Below, piece by piece: positions 8,429 through 19,249 of a DNA stretch of 48,908 bases. The notes under the pieces are model-generated. The model worked only from the letters and a program-made list of their open reading frames with translations, was not told the origin of the DNA and searched no databases. Each line of letters begins with the position of its first letter. The stretch's first letter is position 1. The position numbers and the translations under genes were made by a program. Origin of the DNA: Actinomycetes bacterium (GTDB lineage: Bacteria > Actinomycetota > Actinomycetes > Nanopelagicales > Nanopelagicaceae); NCBI GenBank assembly GCA_025355765.1, contig JANXZB010000124.1, positions 1 to 48,908 on the forward strand, written 5' to 3'.

Positions 8429-8992
8429 ATGAGTGATGTTGCTGGCACCCTGAAGGATGCCGAAACAAAGATGGACAAAGCAGTCGAGGTGGCGAAGGAA
8501 GATTTCGCCAGCGTTCGCACTGGCCGAGCCAACCCATCCCTTTTCAACAAGATCATGGTCGATTATTACGGGACCTTCACTTCTCTTTCACAACTCGCAT
8601 CCATCCAGGTGCCTGAGGCTCGCATGGCAGTCATTTCGCCTTTTGACAAAGGTGCAATGGCAGCGATCGAAAAGGCCATCCGTGAATCTGATTTGGGCGT
8701 AAATCCAGGGAACGACGGAGTGGTAATTCGCGTTGCATTTCCTCAACTCACTGAGGAGCGCCGCAAGGAGTACATCAAGGTCGTCAAGACCAAAGCAGAG
8801 GATGCCAAGATCTCGCTTCGCAATATTCGCCGAAGTGCGAAAGAGGCGATTGAGAAGTTAGAGAAAGACGGAGAAATCGGAAAAGACGACCTAACCCGCG
8901 GTGAAAAAGAATTAGAAAAAGTTACCTCTGAGCGTGTATCGAAGATTGATGATCTTTTGAAGCACAAGGAGGTTGAACTACTCGAGGTTTGA
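8429..8992 (+). CDS. frr: Ribosome recycling factor
   Basis: A 187-residue RRF with the expected three-helix-bundle domain and small beta domain; recognisable segments are [24 protein letters not shown] and [11 protein letters not shown], ending in LLEV. With EF-G it splits post-termination ribosomes. Two in-frame starts are close: GTG 8423 and ATG 8429. ATG is preferred because GGAG at 8420-8423 is 5 bases upstream and the protein then begins at the usual position. Confidence 0.97.
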   Translation: MSDVAGTLKDAETKMDKAVEVAKEDFASVRTGRANPSLFNKIMVDYYGTFTSLSQLASIQVPEARMAVISPFDKGAMAAIEKAIRESDLGVNPGNDGVVIRVAFPQLTEERRKEYIKVVKTKAEDAKISLRNIRRSAKEAIEKLEKDGEIGKDDLTRGEKELEKVTSERVSKIDDLLKHKEVELLEV

Positions 8993-9005
8993 GAGTTCAC
9001 CGCCT

Positions 9006-9851
9006 ATGAATGACCTACGCGCGATCAACGAGGCAATAAACAAGAGAGCTGGGCGACGACTCGGCCCCTCGATTGCAGTCAGCGTTTCCATCATTGCTCT
9101 TGTTTGGTTCGCGCTTGCCTATCACCGCGAACTCTTCGCTATTCTCGTAGGTATCGCGGTTATTTTCGGCATTCGCGAGATTTCTCGCGCCTTTGACGCC
9201 GACAACACGCACATCTCTGTTCCACCACTCGTATTAGCGACCATCATTTTAACTCTCGCTACTTGGCGGGGAAGCCTTGCGGGTCTGGCAATCGCCACGG
9301 CCTTCTGTCTTCCAAATCTTCTAGTTTTCTCTCTTTGGAAAGGGCCAGAGGGATTCGTAAAGCGCGCAACCGCAACGACCTTAGTTCTGATCTATCTCCC
9401 ATTTCTCGCCGGATTTATCATTCTTCTTGCACGTCCCTTCGATGGCTTCGATCGGGTGATGACTTTCGTGGTCCTGATCGCGTGCAATGACACGTTCGGC
9501 TATCTGGTTGGCGTTGTTGCGGGTCGCCATCCGTTGGTCCCAAAGGTAAGTCCGAAGAAAACATGGGAAGGACTAGCAGGTTCTCTTGTATTCACTGTTA
9601 CTGGTGGGGCGTTGAGTTTTCACTATCTCATGCATGAACACTGGTGGATTGGCGCAATTGTTGGCTTGATCGTCGTGTTCACGGCCACTAGTGGTGACCT
9701 TATTGAAAGCGCTCTAAAACGCGATTTATCGCTCAAAGATATGGGCACTTTGTTGCCAGGACACGGGGGAGTGATGGATCGTATTGATTCTGCTCTTCTA
9801 TCAGGTCCGACGGTCTGGCTTGCCTTTGAAATTGTGAAACGTTACCTATGA
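9006..9851 (+). CDS. cdsA: Phosphatidate cytidylyltransferase (CDP-diglyceride synthase)
   Basis: A 281-residue polytopic membrane enzyme making CDP-diacylglycerol from phosphatidate and CTP. The CdsA signature near the C terminus is complete, from [20 protein letters not shown] on into GVMDRIDS. Around seven to eight hydrophobic segments precede it. An upstream TTG at 8973 would overlap frr; ATG 9006 ([14 protein letters not shown]) gives a normal cytoplasmic N terminus, though its ribosome-binding site is weak and it may depend on coupling to frr. Confidence 0.93.
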   Translation: MNDLRAINEAINKRAGRRLGPSIAVSVSIIALVWFALAYHRELFAILVGIAVIFGIREISRAFDADNTHISVPPLVLATIILTLATWRGSLAGLAIATAFCLPNLLVFSLWKGPEGFVKRATATTLVLIYLPFLAGFIILLARPFDGFDRVMTFVVLIACNDTFGYLVGVVAGRHPLVPKVSPKKTWEGLAGSLVFTVTGGALSFHYLMHEHWWIGAIVGLIVVFTATSGDLIESALKRDLSLKDMGTLLPGHGGVMDRIDSALLSGPTVWLAFEIVKRYL

Positions 9852-10978
9852 CGCGCGCCGAGCAACCTAGCGATATTAAACTTGTCTTTGATGAGCCAAA
9901 GCTAAAGAAGAAGACGCCTCGCCACATTGCTGATTTTTCTCCAGAACAACGAAGAGATCTCGCGAAAGAACTCGGACTTCCAGCATTCCGCGCGACCCAA
10001 GTAGCTAATCACTACTTCACTCATCTCAATTCGTCGCCAGAAACTTGGTCAGACATTCCCGCTGATTTGCGTACAACCCTTGCAGAACTTTTTACACCCA
10101 AACTGATCGAGCTTGTCCGTTCAGTGACCTGTGACAACGGCATGACTCGTAAAGACCTGTGGCGCCTTCATGACGGCGTGCTGGTGGAGAGCGTTCTCAT
10201 GCGTTACACGGATCGCACGACAGTTTGCATTTCCTCGCAAGCCGGTTGCGGAATGAACTGTCCGTTTTGCGCGACAGGACAAGCCGGTTTGACTCGCAAT
10301 CTGACCGCGGGGGAGATAACCGAGCAGATCGTGGCTTCATCGCGTGCATGTGAGTCTGGCGAATTGCCCGGCGGTCCAACGCGACTTTCTAACATCGTCT
10401 TTATGGGAATGGGCGAGCCCCTTGCCAATTACAACGCGGTGATACGAACACTTCGCAACATCACAGATCCCAATCCGAACGGATTGGGGATAAGCGCGCG
10501 ATCGGTAACGGTATCGACCGTCGGCTTGGTAAACGGGATTGAGAAACTCATGAGCGAGGGATTGCCCGTTACATTGGCGGTCTCCCTTCACACCCCCGAC
10601 GATGAACTCCGTAATTCATTGGTGCCAATTAATTCACGGTGGAAGGTCAAGGAAGTTCTACAGGCCGCGGATGCATATGCAGAGAAAACGGGCCGTCGCT
10701 ATTCAATTGAGTACGCCATGATCAAGGACATCAATGATCAGACATGGCGCGCGGATCTACTTGGCCGCCTACTAAAAAATAGGAACGCCCACGTCAACTT
10801 GATTCCTTTGAACCCCACGCCGGGCTCGAAGTGGACAGCTTCTCGACCAGAGGATGAAACCGAATTCGTCAGGATTCTCGATAGTTACGGGGTTCCGACC
10901 ACCGTTCGCGACACCAGGGGACGTGAAATTGAGGGCGCTTGCGGGCAATTAGCCGCCCTTGAGGTACAAAAAGGATAG
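9848..10978 (+). CDS. rlmN: 23S rRNA (adenine-2503-C2)-methyltransferase, radical SAM
   Basis: A 376-residue RlmN that methylates C2 of A2503 in 23S rRNA and of A37 in some tRNAs. The radical SAM cysteine motif [11 protein letters not shown] is present, with GMGEPLANY, the [10 protein letters not shown] segment, and the C-terminal GACGQLA containing the methyl-carrying cysteine. Its ATG overlaps the cdsA stop as ATGA. It is the last gene of the cluster. A weak AAAAGG/CCTTTT pairing after the stop is not strong enough to call a terminator. Confidence 0.95.
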   Translation: MTRAEQPSDIKLVFDEPKLKKKTPRHIADFSPEQRRDLAKELGLPAFRATQVANHYFTHLNSSPETWSDIPADLRTTLAELFTPKLIELVRSVTCDNGMTRKDLWRLHDGVLVESVLMRYTDRTTVCISSQAGCGMNCPFCATGQAGLTRNLTAGEITEQIVASSRACESGELPGGPTRLSNIVFMGMGEPLANYNAVIRTLRNITDPNPNGLGISARSVTVSTVGLVNGIEKLMSEGLPVTLAVSLHTPDDELRNSLVPINSRWKVKEVLQAADAYAEKTGRRYSIEYAMIKDINDQTWRADLLGRLLKNRNAHVNLIPLNPTPGSKWTASRPEDETEFVRILDSYGVPTTVRDTRGREIEGACGQLAALEVQKG

Positions 10979-11033
10979 TTTTCGCCCCTTTTGCCCTATT
11001 TCTTCCGTTCAATCCTCGTATGTGGGGAATTTT

Positions 11034-11095
11034 GTCCCCCAAACTCGTCAAAATCGTCCCCCAAATGTCCCCCGTTCAAGTTGCCCTTTGTCCCC
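11034..11095. promoter_or_regulatory. Four phased GTCCCC(C) repeats ahead of the collagen-like gene
   Basis: GTCCCC occurs at 11034, 11056, 11067 and 11090, three of them as GTCCCCC. The spacings of 22, 11 and 23 bp place all copies on about the same face of the helix. The first copy also forms an inverted repeat with GGGGA at 11024-11028. The arrangement suggests a cooperative binding array for an unidentified regulator; chance in a C-rich strand is possible. Confidence 0.4.
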
Positions 11096-11123
11096 TATTT
11101 GTTTAACATTCAGAGACTTAGGG

Positions 11124-11132
11124 TTATCCACA
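11124..11132 (+). promoter_or_regulatory. DnaA-box-like nonamer
   Basis: TTATCCACA matches the classic DnaA box exactly. It is a single copy in the short space before the collagen-like gene, so it is not an origin. It could link expression to DnaA or be chance. Confidence 0.3.
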
Positions 11133-11163
11133 TCACACAACTCATCGGAGAGGTTGCGCGAAC

Positions 11164-13419
<2,256 letters not shown>

Positions 13420-13461
13420 TAACGGGAAATGCATATGACTACGACACTATGGGAGGAAGGC

Positions 13462-14142
13462 ATGAAAACTAGTCGTCTGCACGATTACTGGACTCATGCA
13501 GATCTTCATCCAGAAGACCTCGATTATTACGTGCACCACACGCGTCGTCGTTATTTCACAATTCTTTTTATGGTTGCCGCACTGAGTGCAATTGTCTTTT
13601 CAGCATTGACTTGGGCAATCGTTTCTTCACGACCAGTAAGAGTTACATTTGCTCTTCCCAGTCAAACGCCCACAAATGTCGTTGCCAGTCCAACTCCAAC
13701 GGTCAACCTGAGTTCTTCAGGACAGGCCGCGCTTTCAGAGAATCAACTTCGGACCGAAGTGAAGAACGTTGGCGGGTCAATCTTTTGGGCAGGTGGGATG
13801 GCAGGTGCCAAATACACCTTTAATCACCTTGCTCCTGGTCAGGATTTCATCCGCTATTTGCGTAATGGACAAGGCCTTAATGACAAGACTCAGAACTATC
13901 GAGTTATCGCCACCTACAAGCAAGCCACTGCCTACGCGACAATCCTTGCCGCATCCAAACTCGGCACGGGTGTGAGCCTCACAAACCCTGATGGCTCACT
14001 GGTCTACTACGCAAAGGCAACTCCTACGCACGTATACATGGCGTTCAAGAACTTCCCATATCAGATCGAAATCTTTGATCCTGTAGCGGGCGCATCCCTT
14101 AAGTTGGCCACTACTCCTGGCGCGATACAGGCGATCATCTAA
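13462..14142 (+). CDS. Unrecognised membrane-anchored protein next to the collagen-like gene
   Basis: A 226-residue protein not assigned to a family. A short cytoplasmic N terminus (DYWTHADLHPEDLDYY, then a basic HHTRRR) is followed by one transmembrane helix at about residues 31-52 and an extracytoplasmic Ser/Thr/Pro-rich linker. The C-terminal half is a likely alpha/beta domain (segments such as KYTFNHLAPGQDFIRYLR and VYMAFKNFPYQIEIFDP). ATG 13462 is chosen over ATG 13429 because GGAGG at 13452-13456 stands 5 bases upstream of it. Its stop overlaps the next start (TAATG), so it is coupled to the signal-peptidase-like gene. Its location suggests a part in export or anchoring of the collagen-like protein. 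Confidence 0.68.
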   Translation: MKTSRLHDYWTHADLHPEDLDYYVHHTRRRYFTILFMVAALSAIVFSALTWAIVSSRPVRVTFALPSQTPTNVVASPTPTVNLSSSGQAALSENQLRTEVKNVGGSIFWAGGMAGAKYTFNHLAPGQDFIRYLRNGQGLNDKTQNYRVIATYKQATAYATILAASKLGTGVSLTNPDGSLVYYAKATPTHVYMAFKNFPYQIEIFDPVAGASLKLATTPGAIQAII

Positions 14143-15041
14143 TGGCCGTCAACGAAATCACTCCAGAATCAGTGTTAACAGAGCATCTCGATGCCAACGA
14201 AGCCGAGAACAAAAAGGGGCAGATCTTGGTTATCTATCTGCCCGAAGGCTCCGTCATTGTCGACCGTACCGACATGGATCTGACAAAAGCACCGGAACAC
14301 ATTGCGGAGCGAATCGTCACCGCGCCTGGCGCAAAACAGACTCCGACCGAACCCCCAATGTCATCTCCACAGCCGGTTCAACACACGCTTCAGGAACTGG
14401 TTCAACTTACGGTGCAAGAGGTCATGGAAACAAATTCGAATTCTAAACGAAGCCACCAGAATCCCAGCGCGTCTGAATTCGAGCCCCGTGGCCCTCGACG
14501 TGCTCACAGAGAGCGGAGGCACCGCAGACGTCATCTCAATTGGGTGCATGGGATCAATATTGTGTTCATTACCTACATAATTCTCGCTTCAGTTCTGCCG
14601 TCCGTTATGTCTTCTTTTTTCGGAGTTAGCGTCTATGCGTCGAAAGCGGCTCATCCAGCTGCTTCGATCTCCAGCGGTGACTTGATGATCTCTAGAGAAT
14701 TTCCTGCAGTCGGTCTAAAAGTCAACGATGTGGTTCTCATTCGCGGTGCCAACACGTGGCGACTTGATGCCCGCAAGGTCATCGCCAACTCAATAGACGC
14801 CAACAATGCGACTTTAACCACCGCCGCGACCTCGGGAGCTCCAACCCAGACCACGATGACGATGCCAGTTACGTCCCTGGTCCACATAGTGTCGACAATT
14901 GTTCCGAAGCTTGGATACGTTGCGATGTTCTTATCTGCAACTCTCACAAAGGTTGTCGGTTCGATTCTCATCTTGATATTGAATTTGAGTGTCCACTATC
15001 GACGGGCCCGAAGAAGCAGATTCAGTTCAAATATCCGTTAA
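14142..15041 (+). CDS. Membrane protein resembling a degenerate SipW-type signal peptidase
   Basis: A 299-residue protein. The cytoplasmic N-terminal ~125 residues include a very basic stretch (RRAHRERRHRRRH) just before a transmembrane helix at about 132-157. The extracytoplasmic part, SSGDLMISREFPAVGLKVND on into VVLIRG and later VPKLGYVAMFL, follows the layout of S26B/SipW signal peptidases (SGSMEP-x-GDLVIV ... VGDVI ... IP-x-LGY). The SGSMEP serine motif and the usual catalytic Lys/His region are not recognisable, so catalysis is doubtful. A C-terminal membrane segment lies near 262-285. SipW enzymes process biofilm surface proteins; here a non-catalytic chaperone or assembly role is possible. 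The family call is tentative. Confidence 0.5.
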   Translation: MAVNEITPESVLTEHLDANEAENKKGQILVIYLPEGSVIVDRTDMDLTKAPEHIAERIVTAPGAKQTPTEPPMSSPQPVQHTLQELVQLTVQEVMETNSNSKRSHQNPSASEFEPRGPRRAHRERRHRRRHLNWVHGINIVFITYIILASVLPSVMSSFFGVSVYASKAAHPAASISSGDLMISREFPAVGLKVNDVVLIRGANTWRLDARKVIANSIDANNATLTTAATSGAPTQTTMTMPVTSLVHIVSTIVPKLGYVAMFLSATLTKVVGSILILILNLSVHYRRARRSRFSSNIR

Positions 15042-15063
15042 TTCCGATGATAGCAAGGAATTA
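15039..15063 (+). terminator. Weak hairpin at the end of the collagen-like locus
   Basis: TAATTCC (15039-15045, including the stop codon) pairs with GGAATTA (15057-15063). A run of five T follows at 15072-15076. The stem is AT-rich and the T run is not immediately adjacent. The remaining ~220 bases up to the next gene show no further feature that could be supported. Confidence 0.35.
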
Positions 15064-15284
15064 GGCTGGAATTTTTGAGGTGGGGAGGCGCTCAATACTG
15101 TGCCGCCAAAAGGTCCTGGAATCATGCTAGAAATGCAATCCATAACAAAAGTTAATCAAAATTCTTTGCGCCATTCACCCTTTGGGCATAGACAGTTTGT
15201 CGGGCATGCACGATGATTTGGGCAAGAATTACGGAAGGACTCCCCCTGTCCTTCCCCGACCTTGACTTAAAGAAAGGTACATAC

Positions 15285-16478
15285 GTGTCCAAAAAATTAA
15301 GAGTTCTCTCTGGAGCGCTTGGCTTGATTTTGGCGACTACCGCCCTTGCCGCGATGCCAGCAAATGCCGCGGTTAACGCCTCGACAGCTCCGAACGCATC
15401 TGCGTTTGGTGGAATGGCGAAGTTGATTAAGGCTGCTCAAAAGGAAGGCACCTTAAACATCATCGCAACCCCCCGTGACTGGGCTGACTATGGCGATGCC
15501 ATGGACATTATGACCAATGTCTTCGGAATCAAGATTTCAAGCGATAACCCAGACGGATCTTCGGCTCAGGAAATTGAAGCAATCAAGACGACGAAGAACC
15601 TCGCAAAGATGCCAGATGTTGTAGACATCGGACTTTCACACGTTGCTGAGGCAGCTGGATTGTTCGCCAACTACAAAGTACGTAGCTGGATCGATATTCC
15701 AAGCGCCTGGAAAGACCCAAGTGGCAACTGGTATGGCGCCTACACAGGAAGTATCGCGATGTGCTTCGACTCATCCGTCTCTCCTGCGCCAACGTCCATC
15801 GCAAGCCTTGATAACCTCGCATACAAGAATATGTTCGCAATTCAGGGCGACCCAACAGCAGCGCAACAAGCATTGATTTCGGTCTTTGCCGTTGCAGTTG
15901 CCAAGGGCGGAAGCGCAGCCAACATCCAAAAGGGAATTGACTTCTTCCATAAGTTGAAGTCAGAGGGAATCTTTGTTCCGGTAGTTGCCAACGCAACCTC
16001 GTTTGCTTCTGGTTCTTTCAAGATCAATCTTGGTTGGGACTACAACGCCTCAGGCTTTATCGCCCAGGCAGCTTCCATTGGCAAGACCGTGAAGTGCGTC
16101 TACCCAACTGATGCAAACGTAGCTGGAACACCATACGTACTTGCAATCAATAAGACCGCTCCACATCCTGCTGCTGCCCGTCTCTGGGAAGAACTAATGT
16201 TCTCCGAGGTCAACGGCAAGCTTGCATCTGAGTTCACCGCAGCAGACAAGGCTCTTCCTTTGGATCGGCAGTTTGCTATGGCGATGGGCGGACAGAACAC
16301 CTACGTTATGGGCGGAGCAACGCCAATCACCAATGTTCAAATGATCCGCAAGGGTACAAAAACAGCACCTGCTAAGGCAGTCTCGGTTCCTTCGAATCTG
16401 CCAAAGTCGATTCTGCCAACCTTGGCACAGCAAGGCGTTGCTTCAACACTCCTGAAGTCTGCATGGCCAGGAATCTAA
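15285..16478 (+). CDS. ABC transporter periplasmic-type substrate-binding protein
   Basis: A 397-residue solute-binding protein with a clear signal peptide (KKLRVLSGALGLILATTALA, cut near ANAA). The mature fold looks like the type 2 binding proteins of the iron / polyamine / aminoethylphosphonate / thiamine group: LIKAAQKEGTLNIIATPRDW, an early strand with PDVVDIG, and GNWYGAYTGSIAMCFD. GTG 15285 with AAAGG upstream is preferred over an ATG at 15213, which would put 24 residues ahead of the signal peptide. It heads a four-gene importer operon. The ligand is unknown; the facing phosphoesterase suggests a phosphorylated organic compound. Confidence 0.83.
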   Translation: MSKKLRVLSGALGLILATTALAAMPANAAVNASTAPNASAFGGMAKLIKAAQKEGTLNIIATPRDWADYGDAMDIMTNVFGIKISSDNPDGSSAQEIEAIKTTKNLAKMPDVVDIGLSHVAEAAGLFANYKVRSWIDIPSAWKDPSGNWYGAYTGSIAMCFDSSVSPAPTSIASLDNLAYKNMFAIQGDPTAAQQALISVFAVAVAKGGSAANIQKGIDFFHKLKSEGIFVPVVANATSFASGSFKINLGWDYNASGFIAQAASIGKTVKCVYPTDANVAGTPYVLAINKTAPHPAAARLWEELMFSEVNGKLASEFTAADKALPLDRQFAMAMGGQNTYVMGGATPITNVQMIRKGTKTAPAKAVSVPSNLPKSILPTLAQQGVASTLLKSAWPGI

Positions 16479-16488
16479 GGTCAGCGGC

Positions 16489-17406
16489 TTGTCACAAATA
16501 GTGGCGGAGCGGACCGGTCCCCAAGAGGGGGCCGGTCCGCTTCCACAAAAAAGAGGCAAAAATAAAGGCAAAGGGACATTCAAGTCCCTTCTGCCTTTGT
16601 TGCCGTTTCTTGCCTTCATCGCTTATTTTCTTGTTTTCCCTCTGACCTTTATTGTTCGCGACGCTTTCTTGAGTAACGATGGACACTTCACATGGCTTAA
16701 TTTTGAAGAATGTTTTAAGGGTGTTTACGGGCACTCCTTCTATGTATCGTTGCGCCTGTCCTTTATTTCGGCGATGATCGGTGCAGTTGCGGGGTCGTTG
16801 ATCGCCAGCGCGATCGTAAAGACGGGGTCTCGCACTCGTAAGGCCGTAGCGGCTACCTCCTCTGTTCTTGCCAATACCGGCGGTGTTCCACTCGCGTTTA
16901 TGTTCCTAGCTGGATTTGGCGCGGAAGGTTTGGTTACAAAAACCTTGAAGGCGCTCGGTTGGAATATTTACGGCGGCTCGTTCACACTGTTTTCTGAGAC
17001 TGGAATCATCCTTGTTTACTGTTTCTTTCAGATTCCATTGATGGTCTTGATTTTCTCTCCTGCCCTTGAAAACGTGAAACCCGAATTGCGCGAGGCCAAT
17101 GACTCCCTTGGCGGAACGCGTATCTCATACTTTTCCAGAATTGCAGTTCCGCTGCTTTTCCCAGCATTTCTTTCAACGTCACTTCTGCTCTTTGCGAACT
17201 CGTTCTCGGCCTACGCGACTGCGCGTGCCATGACGGCTGGCACATTGCCGCTTATGCCGCTCTTGATTGGAAACCTTGTTGACGGCAATGTTCTGGCAAA
17301 CCAAGAGCACTTGGGTCACGCGATGGCAGTGTCGATGATCGGAGTATCGATAATCGTTATGGGTGTCTACTTGCTTGTTCTTCGTTTCTCGAAGGTTCGC
17401 TCATGA
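16489..17406 (+). CDS. ABC transporter permease, first of pair
   Basis: A 305-residue inner-membrane permease with six to seven hydrophobic segments. The EAA loop for ATPase contact is seen around ELREANDSLGGTRISYFSRI. The N-terminal ~30 residues are Lys/Gly-rich and cytoplasmic. The start is uncertain: TTG 16489 has AAGG 8 bases upstream, and GTG 16501 is an alternative. It ends in an ATGA overlap with the second permease. Confidence 0.84.
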   Translation: MSQIVAERTGPQEGAGPLPQKRGKNKGKGTFKSLLPLLPFLAFIAYFLVFPLTFIVRDAFLSNDGHFTWLNFEECFKGVYGHSFYVSLRLSFISAMIGAVAGSLIASAIVKTGSRTRKAVAATSSVLANTGGVPLAFMFLAGFGAEGLVTKTLKALGWNIYGGSFTLFSETGIILVYCFFQIPLMVLIFSPALENVKPELREANDSLGGTRISYFSRIAVPLLFPAFLSTSLLLFANSFSAYATARAMTAGTLPLMPLLIGNLVDGNVLANQEHLGHAMAVSMIGVSIIVMGVYLLVLRFSKVRS

Positions 17407-18182
17407 AGAAGAAACTCAACGTCGTTAACTACATCGTCCTTCTTGGGGCTACCGCATTCTTCGTCTTCCCACTTATTGCCGCGACCGAGTTCTCACTGCG
17501 GGCCAAGAACGCGACAACCCATAATTTCGATAACTACATTTGGGTCTTCAAGCAAGACGGCTTTAAAACAACCCTGGGCACTTCTTTTCGCCTAGCAATA
17601 CTGACTGCGGTGGCCGTGTTGATATTGATGGTTCCCACCATCGTATATTTGCACTTGGGTGGTGCCAGGTGGAAGCGATTTATTGAGTTCGTATGTCTTG
17701 TCCCACTGGTGGTTCCGGTTATCTCTTTTGCATTGGGCGTCCAGACAGCGTTCCCTACTTTTCTTCAGTCCACGGTTTACGAGCTTTCCTTCTTGTACGT
17801 GGTCATCTCTCTTCCTTATACATATCGAGCATTGGATGTCGGACTTTCATCGATTCCTCTTCTTACCCTTGTCGAGGCATCTCGGGCTTCGGGGGCATCG
17901 ATGAGGCAAACACTGATGTTCGTTGTAGTCCCAACAATTCGCAGTGCGGTAAACGGGGCCATCTTCTTGGCCGTAGCTCTTTCACTTGGCGAGTTCACGT
18001 TGGCAGTCCTACTCCATTGGGACACATTCCCCACGTGGATCGCGAACATATCTCAGGGTCACATTTTGGGCGCAATTTCATTGTCAGTCTTGGCATTGGT
18101 CGGCTCGTGGTTGCTTGTTCTCATAGTCGCCATCGCACCGAAATCTTTCGGATCCAATAAAACACAGGAGGTTGCAGCGTGA
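17403..18182 (+). CDS. ABC transporter permease, second of pair
   Basis: A 259-residue permease with about six membrane segments and the EAA-type loop VEASRASGASMRQTLMFVVV. It pairs with the preceding permease to form the channel, as in spermidine/putrescine and aminoethylphosphonate importers (PotB/C, PhnU/V type). Its stop overlaps the ATPase start in GTGA. Confidence 0.85.
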   Translation: MKKKLNVVNYIVLLGATAFFVFPLIAATEFSLRAKNATTHNFDNYIWVFKQDGFKTTLGTSFRLAILTAVAVLILMVPTIVYLHLGGARWKRFIEFVCLVPLVVPVISFALGVQTAFPTFLQSTVYELSFLYVVISLPYTYRALDVGLSSIPLLTLVEASRASGASMRQTLMFVVVPTIRSAVNGAIFLAVALSLGEFTLAVLLHWDTFPTWIANISQGHILGAISLSVLALVGSWLLVLIVAIAPKSFGSNKTQEVAA

Positions 18183-19246
18183 CAACGGAGAATAGAGTTT
18201 CTGTTCAACTTAAAGGTCTTCGTAAGGTGTACGGGGACGCCGTTGCCCTCGAGAACTTCAACCTTGAATTGGCACCAGGGGAGCTAGTCGCATTGCTGGG
18301 TCCCTCAGGATGCGGCAAGACGACCGCTCTCCGAATTCTGGCCGGTTTGGATACCGATCACGAAGGTCAGATCATCATTAACGGTAAAGACATTGCCAGC
18401 ATTCCTGCGAACAAGCGGAATATGGGAATGGTATTTCAGGCTTATTCGCTCTTCCCAACTATGACTGTGCTCGAGAATGTCGCCTATGGTTTGCGAGTTC
18501 GCAGAGTGGACAAGGAGAAGCGCCGCGTAAAGGCCCAAGAACTACTCGAACTTGTCGGCCTTGGAAACATGGGAAACCGCTTAGCTCACCAACTCTCAGG
18601 TGGGCAGCAACAGCGCGTGGCCCTTGCACGTGCTCTTGCCATTCAACCCAACGTTCTCCTTCTCGATGAGCCTCTATCTGCGCTGGATGCGCAGGTTCGC
18701 ACCCAACTTCGAGATGAAATCAAGAGAATCCAGACCGAGGTTGGAACAACGACACTTTTTGTAACTCACGATCAAGAAGAGGCGATGGCTATTGCTGATC
18801 GCGTCGGGGTTATGCGACACGGAGTACTTGAACAATGCGCACCCCCTCAAGAGATCTATCTGAACCCGATCAACGTGAAGGTGGCAAAGTTCGTCGGCGC
18901 CATGAACCTACTGCCAGCTGAAATCCTTTCAGCTAATGAATTGCGGGTTTTCGGCCAGAAGCTCGAACTTCGCGCCTCCGATGCGGCTGCCCCTACGGGT
19001 AAGACTGGAATGGCCCTGATTCGGCCAGAGCAACTCTCGCTCAAATTAGGAGATGGCAAAGGTCCAGCAAGTGCAACCGTCGTAAGTCGTACTTTCCTTG
19101 GACCACTTACTCGTATCTCGGTTCGAATGGTGGCGGATTCAAGCACGCTATTTATCTCAATGCCTAGTGCGCAGGCGTTGCAGTTCGTAGAAGGATCTTC
19201 GGTGGATGTCCAAATCCACGCGACGTCCGTCTTGCTCGATGCCTAG
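18179..19246 (+). CDS. ABC transporter ATP-binding protein (PotA/FbpC-type)
   Basis: A 355-residue ATPase. Walker A is GPSGCGKTT, the signature is LSGGQQQRVALARAL, Walker B runs into DEPLSALDAQ, and the switch histidine is in FVTHDQEEAM. A C-terminal TOBE-type domain (about 240-355, with MALIRPEQLSLK) places it in the PotA / FbpC / MalK-like group. GTG 18179 is preceded by GGAGG at 18167-18171. It is the last gene of the importer unit; only three bases separate it from the convergent phosphoesterase gene. Confidence 0.9.
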   Translation: MTTENRVSVQLKGLRKVYGDAVALENFNLELAPGELVALLGPSGCGKTTALRILAGLDTDHEGQIIINGKDIASIPANKRNMGMVFQAYSLFPTMTVLENVAYGLRVRRVDKEKRRVKAQELLELVGLGNMGNRLAHQLSGGQQQRVALARALAIQPNVLLLDEPLSALDAQVRTQLRDEIKRIQTEVGTTTLFVTHDQEEAMAIADRVGVMRHGVLEQCAPPQEIYLNPINVKVAKFVGAMNLLPAEILSANELRVFGQKLELRASDAAAPTGKTGMALIRPEQLSLKLGDGKGPASATVVSRTFLGPLTRISVRMVADSSTLFISMPSAQALQFVEGSSVDVQIHATSVLLDA

Positions 19247-19249
19247 TCT

